From Spirochaetota bacterium (GTDB taxonomy: Bacteria > Spirochaetota > Brevinematia > Brevinematales > Brevinemataceae), in assembly GCA_030154445.1 (NCBI GenBank), contig JAGUQW010000007.1, positions 104,552 to 168,551 of the forward strand: a stretch of 64,000 nucleotides of DNA, read 5' to 3'. A program made the translations under genes and the position numbers. The number at the start of each line of letters is the position of its first letter. Within the stretch, counting starts at the first letter, position 1. This document shows, piece after piece, positions 36,686 to 44,233 of this stretch. Below the pieces are notes generated by a model that worked only from the letters and a program-made list of their open reading frames with translations, did not search any database and was not told the origin of the DNA.

Positions 36686-36712
36686 AAAACCCATCGCTTA
36701 GGATGGGTTTTT
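36686..36712. terminator. Intrinsic terminator of the restriction cassette
   Basis: AAAACCCATC and GATGGGTTTTTT pair around GCTTAG, directly after the HNH gene (minus strand); it is usable in both directions. Confidence 0.85.
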
Positions 36713-36716
36713 TATA

Positions 36717-37925
36717 CTAAGCTAATAGTTGATATGTTATACGTAATTGCGTTTTGATATCTTCTTGGTTCATAGTAGTATGAAAATCACTAGATTCTAA
36801 TCCTGTATTGATAACATGTATAAAATTAGGAATCGTATAATATTGTGGATGTTTAAAAATATTTTCGCATTTTGCATATAGACAAGTTAATTGATAGGAT
36901 TTGTCTATTTTTCTTGTAGCTCCGTTAATATGAGCTTTAGATAAATGCTGACCACTTGTTAAACCTATAAGGTTTTCTAAATAATAACTAATAGATGGAT
37001 AAAGTGATTTAGGAAAAATATGGTGTATATGCTCTGTATTTCCAGCTAACTTATCATTTACCTCACTGTATGGATGAATCTTTTTAATTTGTTTAATTGC
37101 ACGTTGTATTAGGTTATCTGTATATTCGTGAGTGGTACCCTCGTCTGATTTTTTTTGAGCGTGTTCTTGTCGAGACATCCCTTTTTCTTTACCACTTGCA
37201 ATATCTCTGAAATTAAGCTCATTATACATTAAATCTCTGTATGTAATATTGTATTTAGATAAATTTCCTTTTACTGAACCTAAAGTAGTATAATAACATG
37301 AGAATATGTTAATAATCTTAGTAAATATACGATAGATTTCTATTTCAGGGTTAGACGAGCCTTTTTGACCAATATTAGTATATGCAACCATAAATTTAAC
37401 AAAATTTTTCTTTAATAAATCATAATCATTATTTGTTTTATCTTTTATTTCAATAAAAATTTTAAACCCTTTAAAATTTGAATCAATAAAAAATTTATAA
37501 AAATAAACAATTAAAAACAAATATGTATTTGAATCTTTTAAAGCAATGTACTCTAGTAATTCATTGTTTTGTATAGAATAATGAAATTTTTTACCAATTC
37601 TTTGACGTGATAAAATACCTGAATATGTTAACATTGCTAAAGGTTGACTAATAAATTTATCTAGTTCATTATATGATAATGCTTTATTAAATATAAGTTT
37701 AAGGTTCGCTTTAAAATAGTTATTTTCTTCGATATTTTTTCTTGTAAATGTATTAGTATTAGAATCAATGAAATTTACTATACAATCAGCTATAAAAGAT
37801 ACAACATCAGGAGTAATTTTTTGATCTGAAAAGCGTAATGATTTGTCAGGTGTTTTTCGTATGTCTAAATTAATTCTATCAAAATGATCTGTAATGATTT
37901 TTGGAACTAGATTATAGTCTAACAT
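36717..37925 (-). CDS. HNH-domain protein, probable restriction endonuclease
   Basis: 402 residues. The C-terminal part has an HNH-type site: H-I-H-H-I-F-P-K-S near residue 300-308, then N-L-I-G-L-T near 322 and G-Q-H-L-S-K-A-H ending near 336. The N-terminal 270 residues show no recognisable domain and may read DNA. The start overlaps the end of the double methyltransferase gene by 14 bases, so the two are translated together, the usual arrangement of a restriction enzyme with its protective methylase. The target is unknown; type IIS enzymes of the Eco31I/Esp3I group also use HNH sites, an analogy only. Confidence 0.75.
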   Translation of the reverse strand: MLDYNLVPKIITDHFDRINLDIRKTPDKSLRFSDQKITPDVVSFIADCIVNFIDSNTNTFTRKNIEENNYFKANLKLIFNKALSYNELDKFISQPLAMLTYSGILSRQRIGKKFHYSIQNNELLEYIALKDSNTYLFLIVYFYKFFIDSNFKGFKIFIEIKDKTNNDYDLLKKNFVKFMVAYTNIGQKGSSNPEIEIYRIFTKIINIFSCYYTTLGSVKGNLSKYNITYRDLMYNELNFRDIASGKEKGMSRQEHAQKKSDEGTTHEYTDNLIQRAIKQIKKIHPYSEVNDKLAGNTEHIHHIFPKSLYPSISYYLENLIGLTSGQHLSKAHINGATRKIDKSYQLTCLYAKCENIFKHPQYYTIPNFIHVINTGLESSDFHTTMNQEDIKTQLRITYQLLA

Positions 37926-40386
37926 ATTTACCCCATAAACGTATAGAATTACGATCTATATTTAAACTTCTTTTAGAGTGGTTTCTACCAATCATATAAA
38001 ATGTTTTAAATTCATCAGTTGAAAAATATTCTAAATCTTTTTCTGTAATATCAACTACAGGAGTTAGTATTGCCACTGAGCCATCAGTAATCATATTTTT
38101 AGGTAAAAAACAAGCTCTAGGATTATAAGATAAATTTGGAATAAGTACAGAATTAGTATTTAAATATTTTTTTACAGATAAATTTTCGATTTCGTCTGTA
38201 TATGAATCATAATCAGGTATATCTTTAATAGATAAATTATCAATATTTCTAGATTTTAAAATTCTATATTTACCTAAATTTTTAGTATGTTTTTTTGTAA
38301 TTTGTCTATCTCTATAAAAATTAAAAATATCAAATTCTAATTTTTGTTTAACTAAGTAAAAGAAGTCATCAGTATATAATAACCACATATTAAACTCTTT
38401 ATCAAAAATTTTAGAATAGTGCTTTATATTTAATGATTTATTAACAAAACTATCAATCACTATAGTGTTTTCTTTTTTTTCTGTATAAAAGATCAATCCA
38501 ATAGTTTCTATCTTAACATTATAAAAAGATTTTTCTCCATAATCGCATATACTAAGAATGCTTGTATCTCGTTCAAGTAATTCTCTTGTTTTATCGTATT
38601 CAGGCGATGATAGAAAGCTTTTAGGTATAACAAAAGCTACATGTTTTCCTAAAGATTTTGCTTTTTCAATAAAAAAAGTAAATATATTACAACTCATCGT
38701 GTTATACATGTTTTTCTTGAAAAACAAATTATCTTTATCTGATTTTCCATAAGGTGGATTCCCTATCACAATATCATATTTGTTATCAGAATTAAATAAT
38801 AAAAAATTAGAATTGATATAGTTTATTTTTACATTAGGATAAAAATGATCAAATAAAATTGATAATAATTCTATCATATCAGAATCAATATCGATAACAT
38901 CAATTATTAGATTTTGATTTGCATATTTGTCAATAATACTTGGTAAAAAATTACCTATACCAACTGACGGCTCTAATACATAGATTTCTTTTTTTGTTTT
39001 TAATTTCGGCAAATGAGATACGATATTGTGAACTATATTTGAGGGCGTATAATAAGCTGACAAGAGAGTACGTTGAGCATTAGAAAACTCAATAATTTTT
39101 GATAGTGTCTTAAAAGAATATATATCTAATGAACGTAAAACAAAATCTTTTAATGTTTTAAAAGATTTATCTAATTCATTTTCATTTATGATTTTCTTTA
39201 CGTTATTAATACTAGATTCATTTGTAACGTTAATAATGTTTTTTGCAATTTGGTTAAAAATATATGTAGGTACAGCTTCACCTATTGAATGTCTGATGTT
39301 TAATTCATTAGTTTTTAAATATGCTCGTTTTTCTATTAATGAAAAATTATTCAGCCGATTCTCTGATATATCTGACCATTGAAAAGAATTAGGTATGCTC
39401 ATTATTATCATTAATTCACGTATACTAAATACCCTTGAATCTGATGGGTGTATTGTAGATTGACTAGCTAGTATATCATTTCTTGTATGTATGCATGGAG
39501 CAATAGCATCCCATGAGTTTCTTTTGTATTTATCACCATTCTTATTTTGATTTAAAATAATTTCTCCATCTTTACCAATTTTATGAGGTTTATACTCCAA
39601 TAATTCATTATCAAAAGCTGAATATCCCTCTTTGGTTTTTTCTATCCATGGTAACATTCTACGATCATAAGAACGATAAAAATGATAGATATCCTTATCT
39701 GAAATATCCCCCATATTTTTTAATGATGGAAAATCTCCTATTACTTCTTTTAATATTTTTTGAGATTCTTCTTTAGGAAACAAGTCTAAAGGTGAAATAT
39801 CGTATATATTTTTACGTACACCGACTATAAGAGTTCGAGTTCTACTTGATGGTACTCCATATTCTTTAAAGTTTATAATTTTGTACTCTATATTATAGAT
39901 ACTCTCTAAATGTGTTTTAATAACAACTTCTATACTTTTATCAACTCCATCTATATCAGCACATAGAGTTTTAAGAAAAGCCCTAACATTTTCGAAGACA
40001 AAATATTTAGGTTGAATTTTTTTAGTTAAGAGAATTGATTGTAATATTAGAGAATTTCTTTTAATCTCATTATCTGTTTTTTTATGATTTGCAACAGACA
40101 TTCCTTGACAAGGTGGGGTAGCTACTAGAATATCTAATTCTTTTATATTTTCATTTTTATACCAAAAATCCAACTCAGATAAAATACGATCTTGTGTATC
40201 TGAATTTTCTATATCTCCAATAATATACCCTGTTTCATATTTACATTTGTGATTATATTTTTGAATCGACATTCTTTTTTCTAGTAATTCATTAGTCGCT
40301 ATACATTCAAAACCTTGTTGTTTGAATCCATAACAACCAATACCAGCACTGCTAAAGAGAGAAATGTAAGTAAGTTTAGTTGACAT
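37912..40386 (-). CDS. Fused C5-cytosine and N6-adenine DNA methyltransferase
   Basis: 824 residues with two methyltransferases in one chain. The N-terminal half is a C5 enzyme: F-S-S-A-G-I-G motif I near 10-16, the P-P-C-Q-G catalytic cysteine near 93, F-E-N-V near 126 and S-R-T-R-T motif VIII near 180. The C-terminal half is an N6-adenine enzyme with L-E-P-S-V-G-I-G-N near 474 and G-N-P-P-Y-G near 541. Such a pair protects the two strands of an asymmetric site. AAAGG precedes the ATG. Second gene of the cassette, overlapping the HNH gene. Confidence 0.88.
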   Translation of the reverse strand: MSTKLTYISLFSSAGIGCYGFKQQGFECIATNELLEKRMSIQKYNHKCKYETGYIIGDIENSDTQDRILSELDFWYKNENIKELDILVATPPCQGMSVANHKKTDNEIKRNSLILQSILLTKKIQPKYFVFENVRAFLKTLCADIDGVDKSIEVVIKTHLESIYNIEYKIINFKEYGVPSSRTRTLIVGVRKNIYDISPLDLFPKEESQKILKEVIGDFPSLKNMGDISDKDIYHFYRSYDRRMLPWIEKTKEGYSAFDNELLEYKPHKIGKDGEIILNQNKNGDKYKRNSWDAIAPCIHTRNDILASQSTIHPSDSRVFSIRELMIIMSIPNSFQWSDISENRLNNFSLIEKRAYLKTNELNIRHSIGEAVPTYIFNQIAKNIINVTNESSINNVKKIINENELDKSFKTLKDFVLRSLDIYSFKTLSKIIEFSNAQRTLLSAYYTPSNIVHNIVSHLPKLKTKKEIYVLEPSVGIGNFLPSIIDKYANQNLIIDVIDIDSDMIELLSILFDHFYPNVKINYINSNFLLFNSDNKYDIVIGNPPYGKSDKDNLFFKKNMYNTMSCNIFTFFIEKAKSLGKHVAFVIPKSFLSSPEYDKTRELLERDTSILSICDYGEKSFYNVKIETIGLIFYTEKKENTIVIDSFVNKSLNIKHYSKIFDKEFNMWLLYTDDFFYLVKQKLEFDIFNFYRDRQITKKHTKNLGKYRILKSRNIDNLSIKDIPDYDSYTDEIENLSVKKYLNTNSVLIPNLSYNPRACFLPKNMITDGSVAILTPVVDITEKDLEYFSTDEFKTFYMIGRNHSKRSLNIDRNSIRLWGKYVRL

Positions 40387-40397
40387 TTTATAACCTT

Positions 40398-40877
40398 TTA
40401 TGAATTAAATCCTAAATCAAAACATGTTAAATATTGAGGATATTTTGTTTGTATAGTATTTCTAATCAGATTTTTATCTTGAGTACTTATAATAGGGCTT
40501 AAGTTATATGTACTAGGAGCATTAACATGAAAATTATTTATTAGATATTCAATATATTCTTTACAAGACACGCGACATAAAATTTGATTTCCTAATCCAG
40601 CAGTGAAGTTGATCTGCAAATATTGTTTTAAATACACATTCATGGTATAAATTTCAATTCTATACTGATTACCTCTAGCACCTTGCTTTTGATTTTTTTC
40701 ATAAATAACCTTAGTATATTTATTATTAGCTAGTACACCTAAAATAATAAAAAAAGCATTTGCATTAGGAAAATTAATTGGATTTTTACAGCTACGACAC
40801 TCAAAAGAAAATTTTACAATGTTTGTTGGATTAGATTTAGATAAATAACATCGTATTTTTTGTATGAATTTAAACAT
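40398..40877 (-). CDS. First gene of the restriction cassette, unknown
   Basis: 159 residues, basic, with E-C-R-S-C-K-N near residue 27 and two more cysteines later (Q-I-L-C-R-V-S-C), so metal binding is possible. No domain is recognised. It starts about 25 nt after a good promoter and ends 11 bases before the methyltransferase gene, hence it is the promoter-proximal member of the operon. In restriction systems this place is often held by a controller (C) protein, but no helix-turn-helix is evident here. A GAGGG site precedes the ATG. Confidence 0.6.
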   Translation of the reverse strand: MFKFIQKIRCYLSKSNPTNIVKFSFECRSCKNPINFPNANAFFIILGVLANNKYTKVIYEKNQKQGARGNQYRIEIYTMNVYLKQYLQINFTAGLGNQILCRVSCKEYIEYLINNFHVNAPSTYNLSPIISTQDKNLIRNTIQTKYPQYLTCFDLGFNS

Positions 40878-40908
40878 ATACCCTCTATTTTAGATAAAAT
40901 TCTTTGAC

Positions 40909-40937
40909 ATTATACACAATATGTACACAATTTTCAA
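40909..40937 (-). promoter_or_regulatory. Promoter of the restriction cassette with two 11-bp iterons in its spacer
   Basis: On the minus strand, TTGAAA (40932-40937) and TATAAT (40909-40914) are 17 bases apart. The spacer consists of the iterons ATACACAATAT and GTACACAATTT (plus strand, 40912-40933), so a protein bound to them would repress the promoter. Confidence 0.7.
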
Positions 40938-40950
40938 GAATAAACACTAT

Positions 40951-42051
40951 TTATTTATACACCATATGAACAAGCTCATCCTGTGTATCTCGTAAAGATT
41001 CAGGATTTTCAAGCATATAGTATTGATCGGTGGTTTTGATACTCTCATGTCCGAGTAAAGCTTTTACTTTGTGGATGTCTTTTGATATTTCAAGTGCTAA
41101 ACTTCCTGATGTATGCCTGAATAAGTATAGACTATAATCACTATTAAGATTTAGTTCTTCTTTCATGATTTTGAATTGTCTTGAATAAAAGCCTTTATCA
41201 CTTTTAATCGACCCTATGAATAGACATCCGTTTGTCAATTCATTAAATTTTATAATATTTACTAATTCCCTTGCGAACATAGGATTTAAAGGGACAGTTT
41301 TGAATTTCTTAGTTTTATTCATCCATATAGAGATACGATTGTTTTTTAAGTCTATATCTTTGTAAGTCAAATTGACAATTTCTCGAGGTCGTGAGCCTGT
41401 GAAAAACAATGTCATTAAATAATACTTAAAATCTAAGTTCCCTACCCTATCACAATATAATAACATATCTTTAAAATCATCCATCGAAATAATCACTTTT
41501 CGTTTTTGTGGTTTTGGAGCTTGAAAAAACTCTAGTTTTTTGTATTCGTTATAATCATAATACCCTTGCTTGATTGCATAATTCAAAAAAGCTCTGATAT
41601 TCTTTGTAATTTTATAAGCATAGTGTTTAGAATACTTTTGTCTTAAATCTGTTTGTATTTCTAACATCGTATCATTATTAATTGTATTCCATTCGAGATT
41701 ATATTGTTTTAATACTATTAAACCTACTTCTTTAACTTTGATTGTTTCTTCTGTAATTCCATTATATTTAGCTATTTTTAAGTAATCTTGATATACCCGA
41801 TTGATGTTTTTAGTTTGTGCTGTCTGCATAGACCCGAGATGATCTTTTGACGATTTAAAGGCACTTTCTCGCATGATTAAAGGGATTTCAGACATATTAT
41901 GTACTTTGTTATAAAATAGCTTACTACAAAACATCTCATAGCGTTCTTTTGCTTCATGATAGTTTTTTGTTTCTAAAGACAATCGATAAGTGCGTTTATT
42001 TATTGTTTTGTTGAGATAATAGATACCGTTTTCACGTTTATATATACCCAT
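40951..42051 (-). CDS. Tyrosine recombinase/phage-type integrase (internal copy)
   Basis: 366 residues from the ATG at 42051, chosen because the protein then starts M-G-I-Y-K-R-E-N-G-I, parallel to the second integrase. The N-terminus is an arm-binding-like domain, then a core-binding helical domain (about 90-175) and the catalytic domain: arginine in G-S-R-P-R-E near 218, F-R-H-T-S-G near 309, L-L-G-H-E-S near 330 and the nucleophilic tyrosine in D-Q-Y-Y near 342. It cuts and rejoins DNA at attachment sites. The ribosome site lies in a hairpin (42058-42102), suggesting translational control. Confidence 0.88.
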   Translation of the reverse strand: MGIYKRENGIYYLNKTINKRTYRLSLETKNYHEAKERYEMFCSKLFYNKVHNMSEIPLIMRESAFKSSKDHLGSMQTAQTKNINRVYQDYLKIAKYNGITEETIKVKEVGLIVLKQYNLEWNTINNDTMLEIQTDLRQKYSKHYAYKITKNIRAFLNYAIKQGYYDYNEYKKLEFFQAPKPQKRKVIISMDDFKDMLLYCDRVGNLDFKYYLMTLFFTGSRPREIVNLTYKDIDLKNNRISIWMNKTKKFKTVPLNPMFARELVNIIKFNELTNGCLFIGSIKSDKGFYSRQFKIMKEELNLNSDYSLYLFRHTSGSLALEISKDIHKVKALLGHESIKTTDQYYMLENPESLRDTQDELVHMVYK

Positions 42052-42057
42052 AAAATT

Positions 42058-42102
42058 AAACCTGTGATTTTTATTGTAATTACACAATATTATCACAGGT
42101 TT
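42058..42102. promoter_or_regulatory. Hairpin over the integrase ribosome site, with iteron-like copies
   Basis: AAACCTGTGAT (42058-42068) pairs with ATCACAGGTTT (42092-42102), and inside ATTGT pairs with ACAAT. On the minus strand the stem covers the AGG of the integrase ribosome site. TTACACAATAT (42080-42090) matches the 11-bp iterons well; the next 11 bases match weakly. Confidence 0.5.
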
Positions 42103-42148
42103 TTAATTTTTAATCTTGGTAAACTCAAAATTATTTTTTAAATTCAAT

Positions 42149-43039
42149 TTACCTATCTAAAAAAGCCAATCCTATTTTTTCTTTAAATAATACATAGCTC
42201 TTAAAAAATTGATTATGAAAAATAAAACGCTCATAGTATTTCGTTGTTTCATTGTTATAAATATCTATCCCATTTACTAACTTATTAAAAACTTCTTTAT
42301 TCGTGTTATCTGTAATAGGTAATGATAGATGTACACTATCAAAACAAATTTTCAATTTATCAATATCTTTAGTAATACTAATATTCTTTACAATATTTTT
42401 CACTTCTTCAGGGATAAAATTATCCCATTCTTGACCTGTGATTTGTACTAATAAATCATAAAATAACTTATGCTTGTTTTTACAATTTTCTCCAAAACAA
42501 ATTTGAGTAATCAAACTTAAATATCTTAAAATCAGATTTCTAATCACATATTCTTGATCTATTTCTCTTGTATAAAAATTACAAAAATGAGTGTGTTTTT
42601 TAGAATTAAGTACATTTTCATAGTTATTAAAATGTTGGATAATTTCTTTTGTTTTATTCAGATATATATCGAGTTCTTGTTTTACTTTATGAGCAACATT
42701 AGAAAGCATTTGATTTTCTTGTCTTTCTGTATTCAATACAATAGCAGGCATATAATGTAATAGATTACTTTCTATATATTCCATTTGCTTTATTAATTTA
42801 CTAATTTCTTTTTTTGTAATAGGTTTATTTGTCATAAATTGCTTATATGTATAACGTTGTGTTTGAAAATGATCTAAATCTTTATATAATGTTAGTAAAA
42901 TAAAATCAATATAATCTTTTTTCTTTTGCTCATCATTGATAAAATTTAATCCTTTAATTTCGATAAGATTATTATTTTCTAATAAGTTATATATTCTATA
43001 TCTTATTATAGATATTTTATTTTCAATAACATCATTCAT
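42149..43039 (-). CDS. Element-encoded protein, unknown
   Basis: 296 residues, mostly helical and rich in K, N, I and L, with no signal peptide or membrane segment. I do not recognise a domain. It lies between the terminase-like gene and the internal integrase on the same strand, with CGGAG seven bases before its ATG. In satellites this position may hold replication, capsid-remodelling or regulatory genes, but nothing in the sequence decides among them. Confidence 0.6.
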   Translation of the reverse strand: MNDVIENKISIIRYRIYNLLENNNLIEIKGLNFINDEQKKKDYIDFILLTLYKDLDHFQTQRYTYKQFMTNKPITKKEISKLIKQMEYIESNLLHYMPAIVLNTERQENQMLSNVAHKVKQELDIYLNKTKEIIQHFNNYENVLNSKKHTHFCNFYTREIDQEYVIRNLILRYLSLITQICFGENCKNKHKLFYDLLVQITGQEWDNFIPEEVKNIVKNISITKDIDKLKICFDSVHLSLPITDNTNKEVFNKLVNGIDIYNNETTKYYERFIFHNQFFKSYVLFKEKIGLAFLDR

Positions 43040-43097
43040 AAATCAACTCCGATAATATCGTAAATAAATATATCGGGAGGCATTCGCCTCTTTTCAA

Positions 43098-43628
43098 TCA
43101 ACTTCGTTGAATATTTTTTTCTTTTTCTATCTCATCTCTAAGCATTTGTAATAGTTCTTCATCTTTGAATTGTTGTAATTCTCTGTCAATTTCTTCTTCT
43201 GTCATATTGTCATAATTATTTTTCTCAACTTCAATAATCTTAATACTATTATCCCATTCTTTTGGGTTCAATCTTGCTAAAATATCAAGACAAGCCTTTG
43301 CATTAGGATGAGCTTGTTTGGTTACCGTATAAATAATATCCCCTTGACTATCTTGTTTGACTTCTTTGTATTCATATCCCCATGCCGATTTATAAAGTTG
43401 TTCTTGTGTTTTCTCTATAATTCTTTGTTGTTTGTCTTTCAAAGCCCTATGATAAGACTCGGATAACTCGGATTTAAAATATTTACTATCTACTTTTAAC
43501 CATTCATTAAGAGTATCATAATTGACATTCATGACTTTTGCTATATCTTTTAAGTACATAAACTTATCTACTATACACTCATATATCAATTTTTCAAATT
43601 CTTTTCTATATTTTGTTTTCTTATTCAT
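43098..43628 (-). CDS. Phage terminase small subunit-like protein
   Basis: 176 residues. The N-terminal half holds a helix-turn-helix (D-I-A-K-V-M-N-V-N-Y-D-T-L-N-E-W near residues 28-43), then a long helix (about 55-80). H-P-N-A-K-A-C-L-D-I-L-A-R-L-N-P-K-E-W (about 110-128) is characteristic of small terminase subunits or the phBC6A51-type family. The tail is acidic and charged. Such proteins recognise packaging sites; alone, without a large subunit, they are typical of phage satellites that redirect a helper's packaging machinery. The weakly supported alternative is a transcriptional regulator. Confidence 0.7.
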   Translation of the reverse strand: MNKKTKYRKEFEKLIYECIVDKFMYLKDIAKVMNVNYDTLNEWLKVDSKYFKSELSESYHRALKDKQQRIIEKTQEQLYKSAWGYEYKEVKQDSQGDIIYTVTKQAHPNAKACLDILARLNPKEWDNSIKIIEVEKNNYDNMTEEEIDRELQQFKDEELLQMLRDEIEKEKNIQRS

Positions 43629-43678
43629 TGTTCTTTACCTACAAACGTGCCGTTTGATCCACTTTTTTATAAAACTGA

Positions 43679-43707
43679 TTGACAACTAAATTCAAATATG
43701 CTATAAT
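43679..43707 (+). promoter_or_regulatory. Perfect consensus promoter of the structured RNA
   Basis: TTGACA at 43679-43684, TATAAT at 43702-43707, 17-base spacer. The expected start is about 43712-43714, where the first helix begins. Confidence 0.85.
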
Positions 43708-43713
43708 ATAAGT

Positions 43714-44040
43714 GCTTAATATCCTAATAAACTAGAAATAGTTTATTTTCTATCTCATACTTTAAAATAAAGATGAGAGTTGTTTATATACAATTCTTTT
43801 TTATTTTTAAAGTATGAATACCTATGTATCATTATTACTAGTGATACTATATTTTCCTATTTGCCGATTGCACGGTAAATTTATATATATTGCTCATAGC
43901 AGTTGTATATCCGTGCAATTGGTTTAGATAGAAATGTTTAAAACTTTGTTTATTAGGATATTAAGCAATACAGCTGTTATGAGCTTTATTGTTTTAGATT
44001 CAATAATTATTCTCATGACAGTTTGTCATGAGTTTTTTTT
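43714..44040 (+). ncRNA. Structured noncoding RNA candidate with long pseudoknot
   Basis: About 327 nt between a consensus promoter and an intrinsic terminator, with no usable reading frame. Closing helix: 43714-43732 with 43948-43966, 19 perfect pairs. Next, 43747-43755 with 43926-43934 (9 bp). Three arms lie inside: 43756-43767/43805-43816 (12 bp, capped by an inner 6-bp hairpin), 43826-43832/43841-43847 (7 bp), and 43863-43875/43911-43923 (13 bp). The loop of the last arm (43892-43908) pairs with 43968-43984, directly after the closing helix: 17 consecutive pairs including two G-U, a pseudoknot. A GAAA-capped hairpin (43729-43744) is an alternative to the inner end of the closing helix. 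I cannot match it to tmRNA, RNase P, 6S or a riboswitch. Confidence 0.75.
44012..44040 (+). terminator. Intrinsic terminator of the structured RNA
   Basis: CTCATGACA, GTT loop, TGTCATGAG followed by eight T residues. Confidence 0.92.
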
Positions 44041-44074
44041 ATACTACGACGACTAAAATTATACAAACTGCTAT

Positions 44075-44233
44075 CCCTCTATACTTACTCAACACCTATA
44101 GAGGGAAGGGCTTTGCCCTATATCTATAATTATCAACAAATAAATACTGTATTGGCCAAATCCTAACAGATTAGTCTTAAATAAGACTATCTAATACCAT
44201 ATCCCCTTGTATTTTTACAGGGGGATATTTTTT
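44075..44233 (+). other. Second cluster of hairpins ending in a terminator
   Basis: Four stems in a row: CCCTCTATA/TATAGAGGG (44075-44083/44097-44105), AGGGC/GCCCT (44107-44119), AGTCTTA/TAAGACT (44173-44188), and a 12-bp stem (44199-44210/44217-44228) followed by a T run to 44233. The last is a plus-strand terminator that overlaps the stop of the convergent integrase. No gene is present. The cluster may be an extension of the structured RNA or a separate RNA. Confidence 0.5.

Noticed and set aside
42149..43039. Replication protein of the element
   Set aside because: No P-loop, primase or Rep motif is visible, so it is left as unknown.
43714..44040. tmRNA, RNase P RNA or retron RNA as identity of the structured region
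   Set aside because: No tRNA-like ends or tag frame, no RNase P core sequence, and no reverse transcriptase gene nearby.
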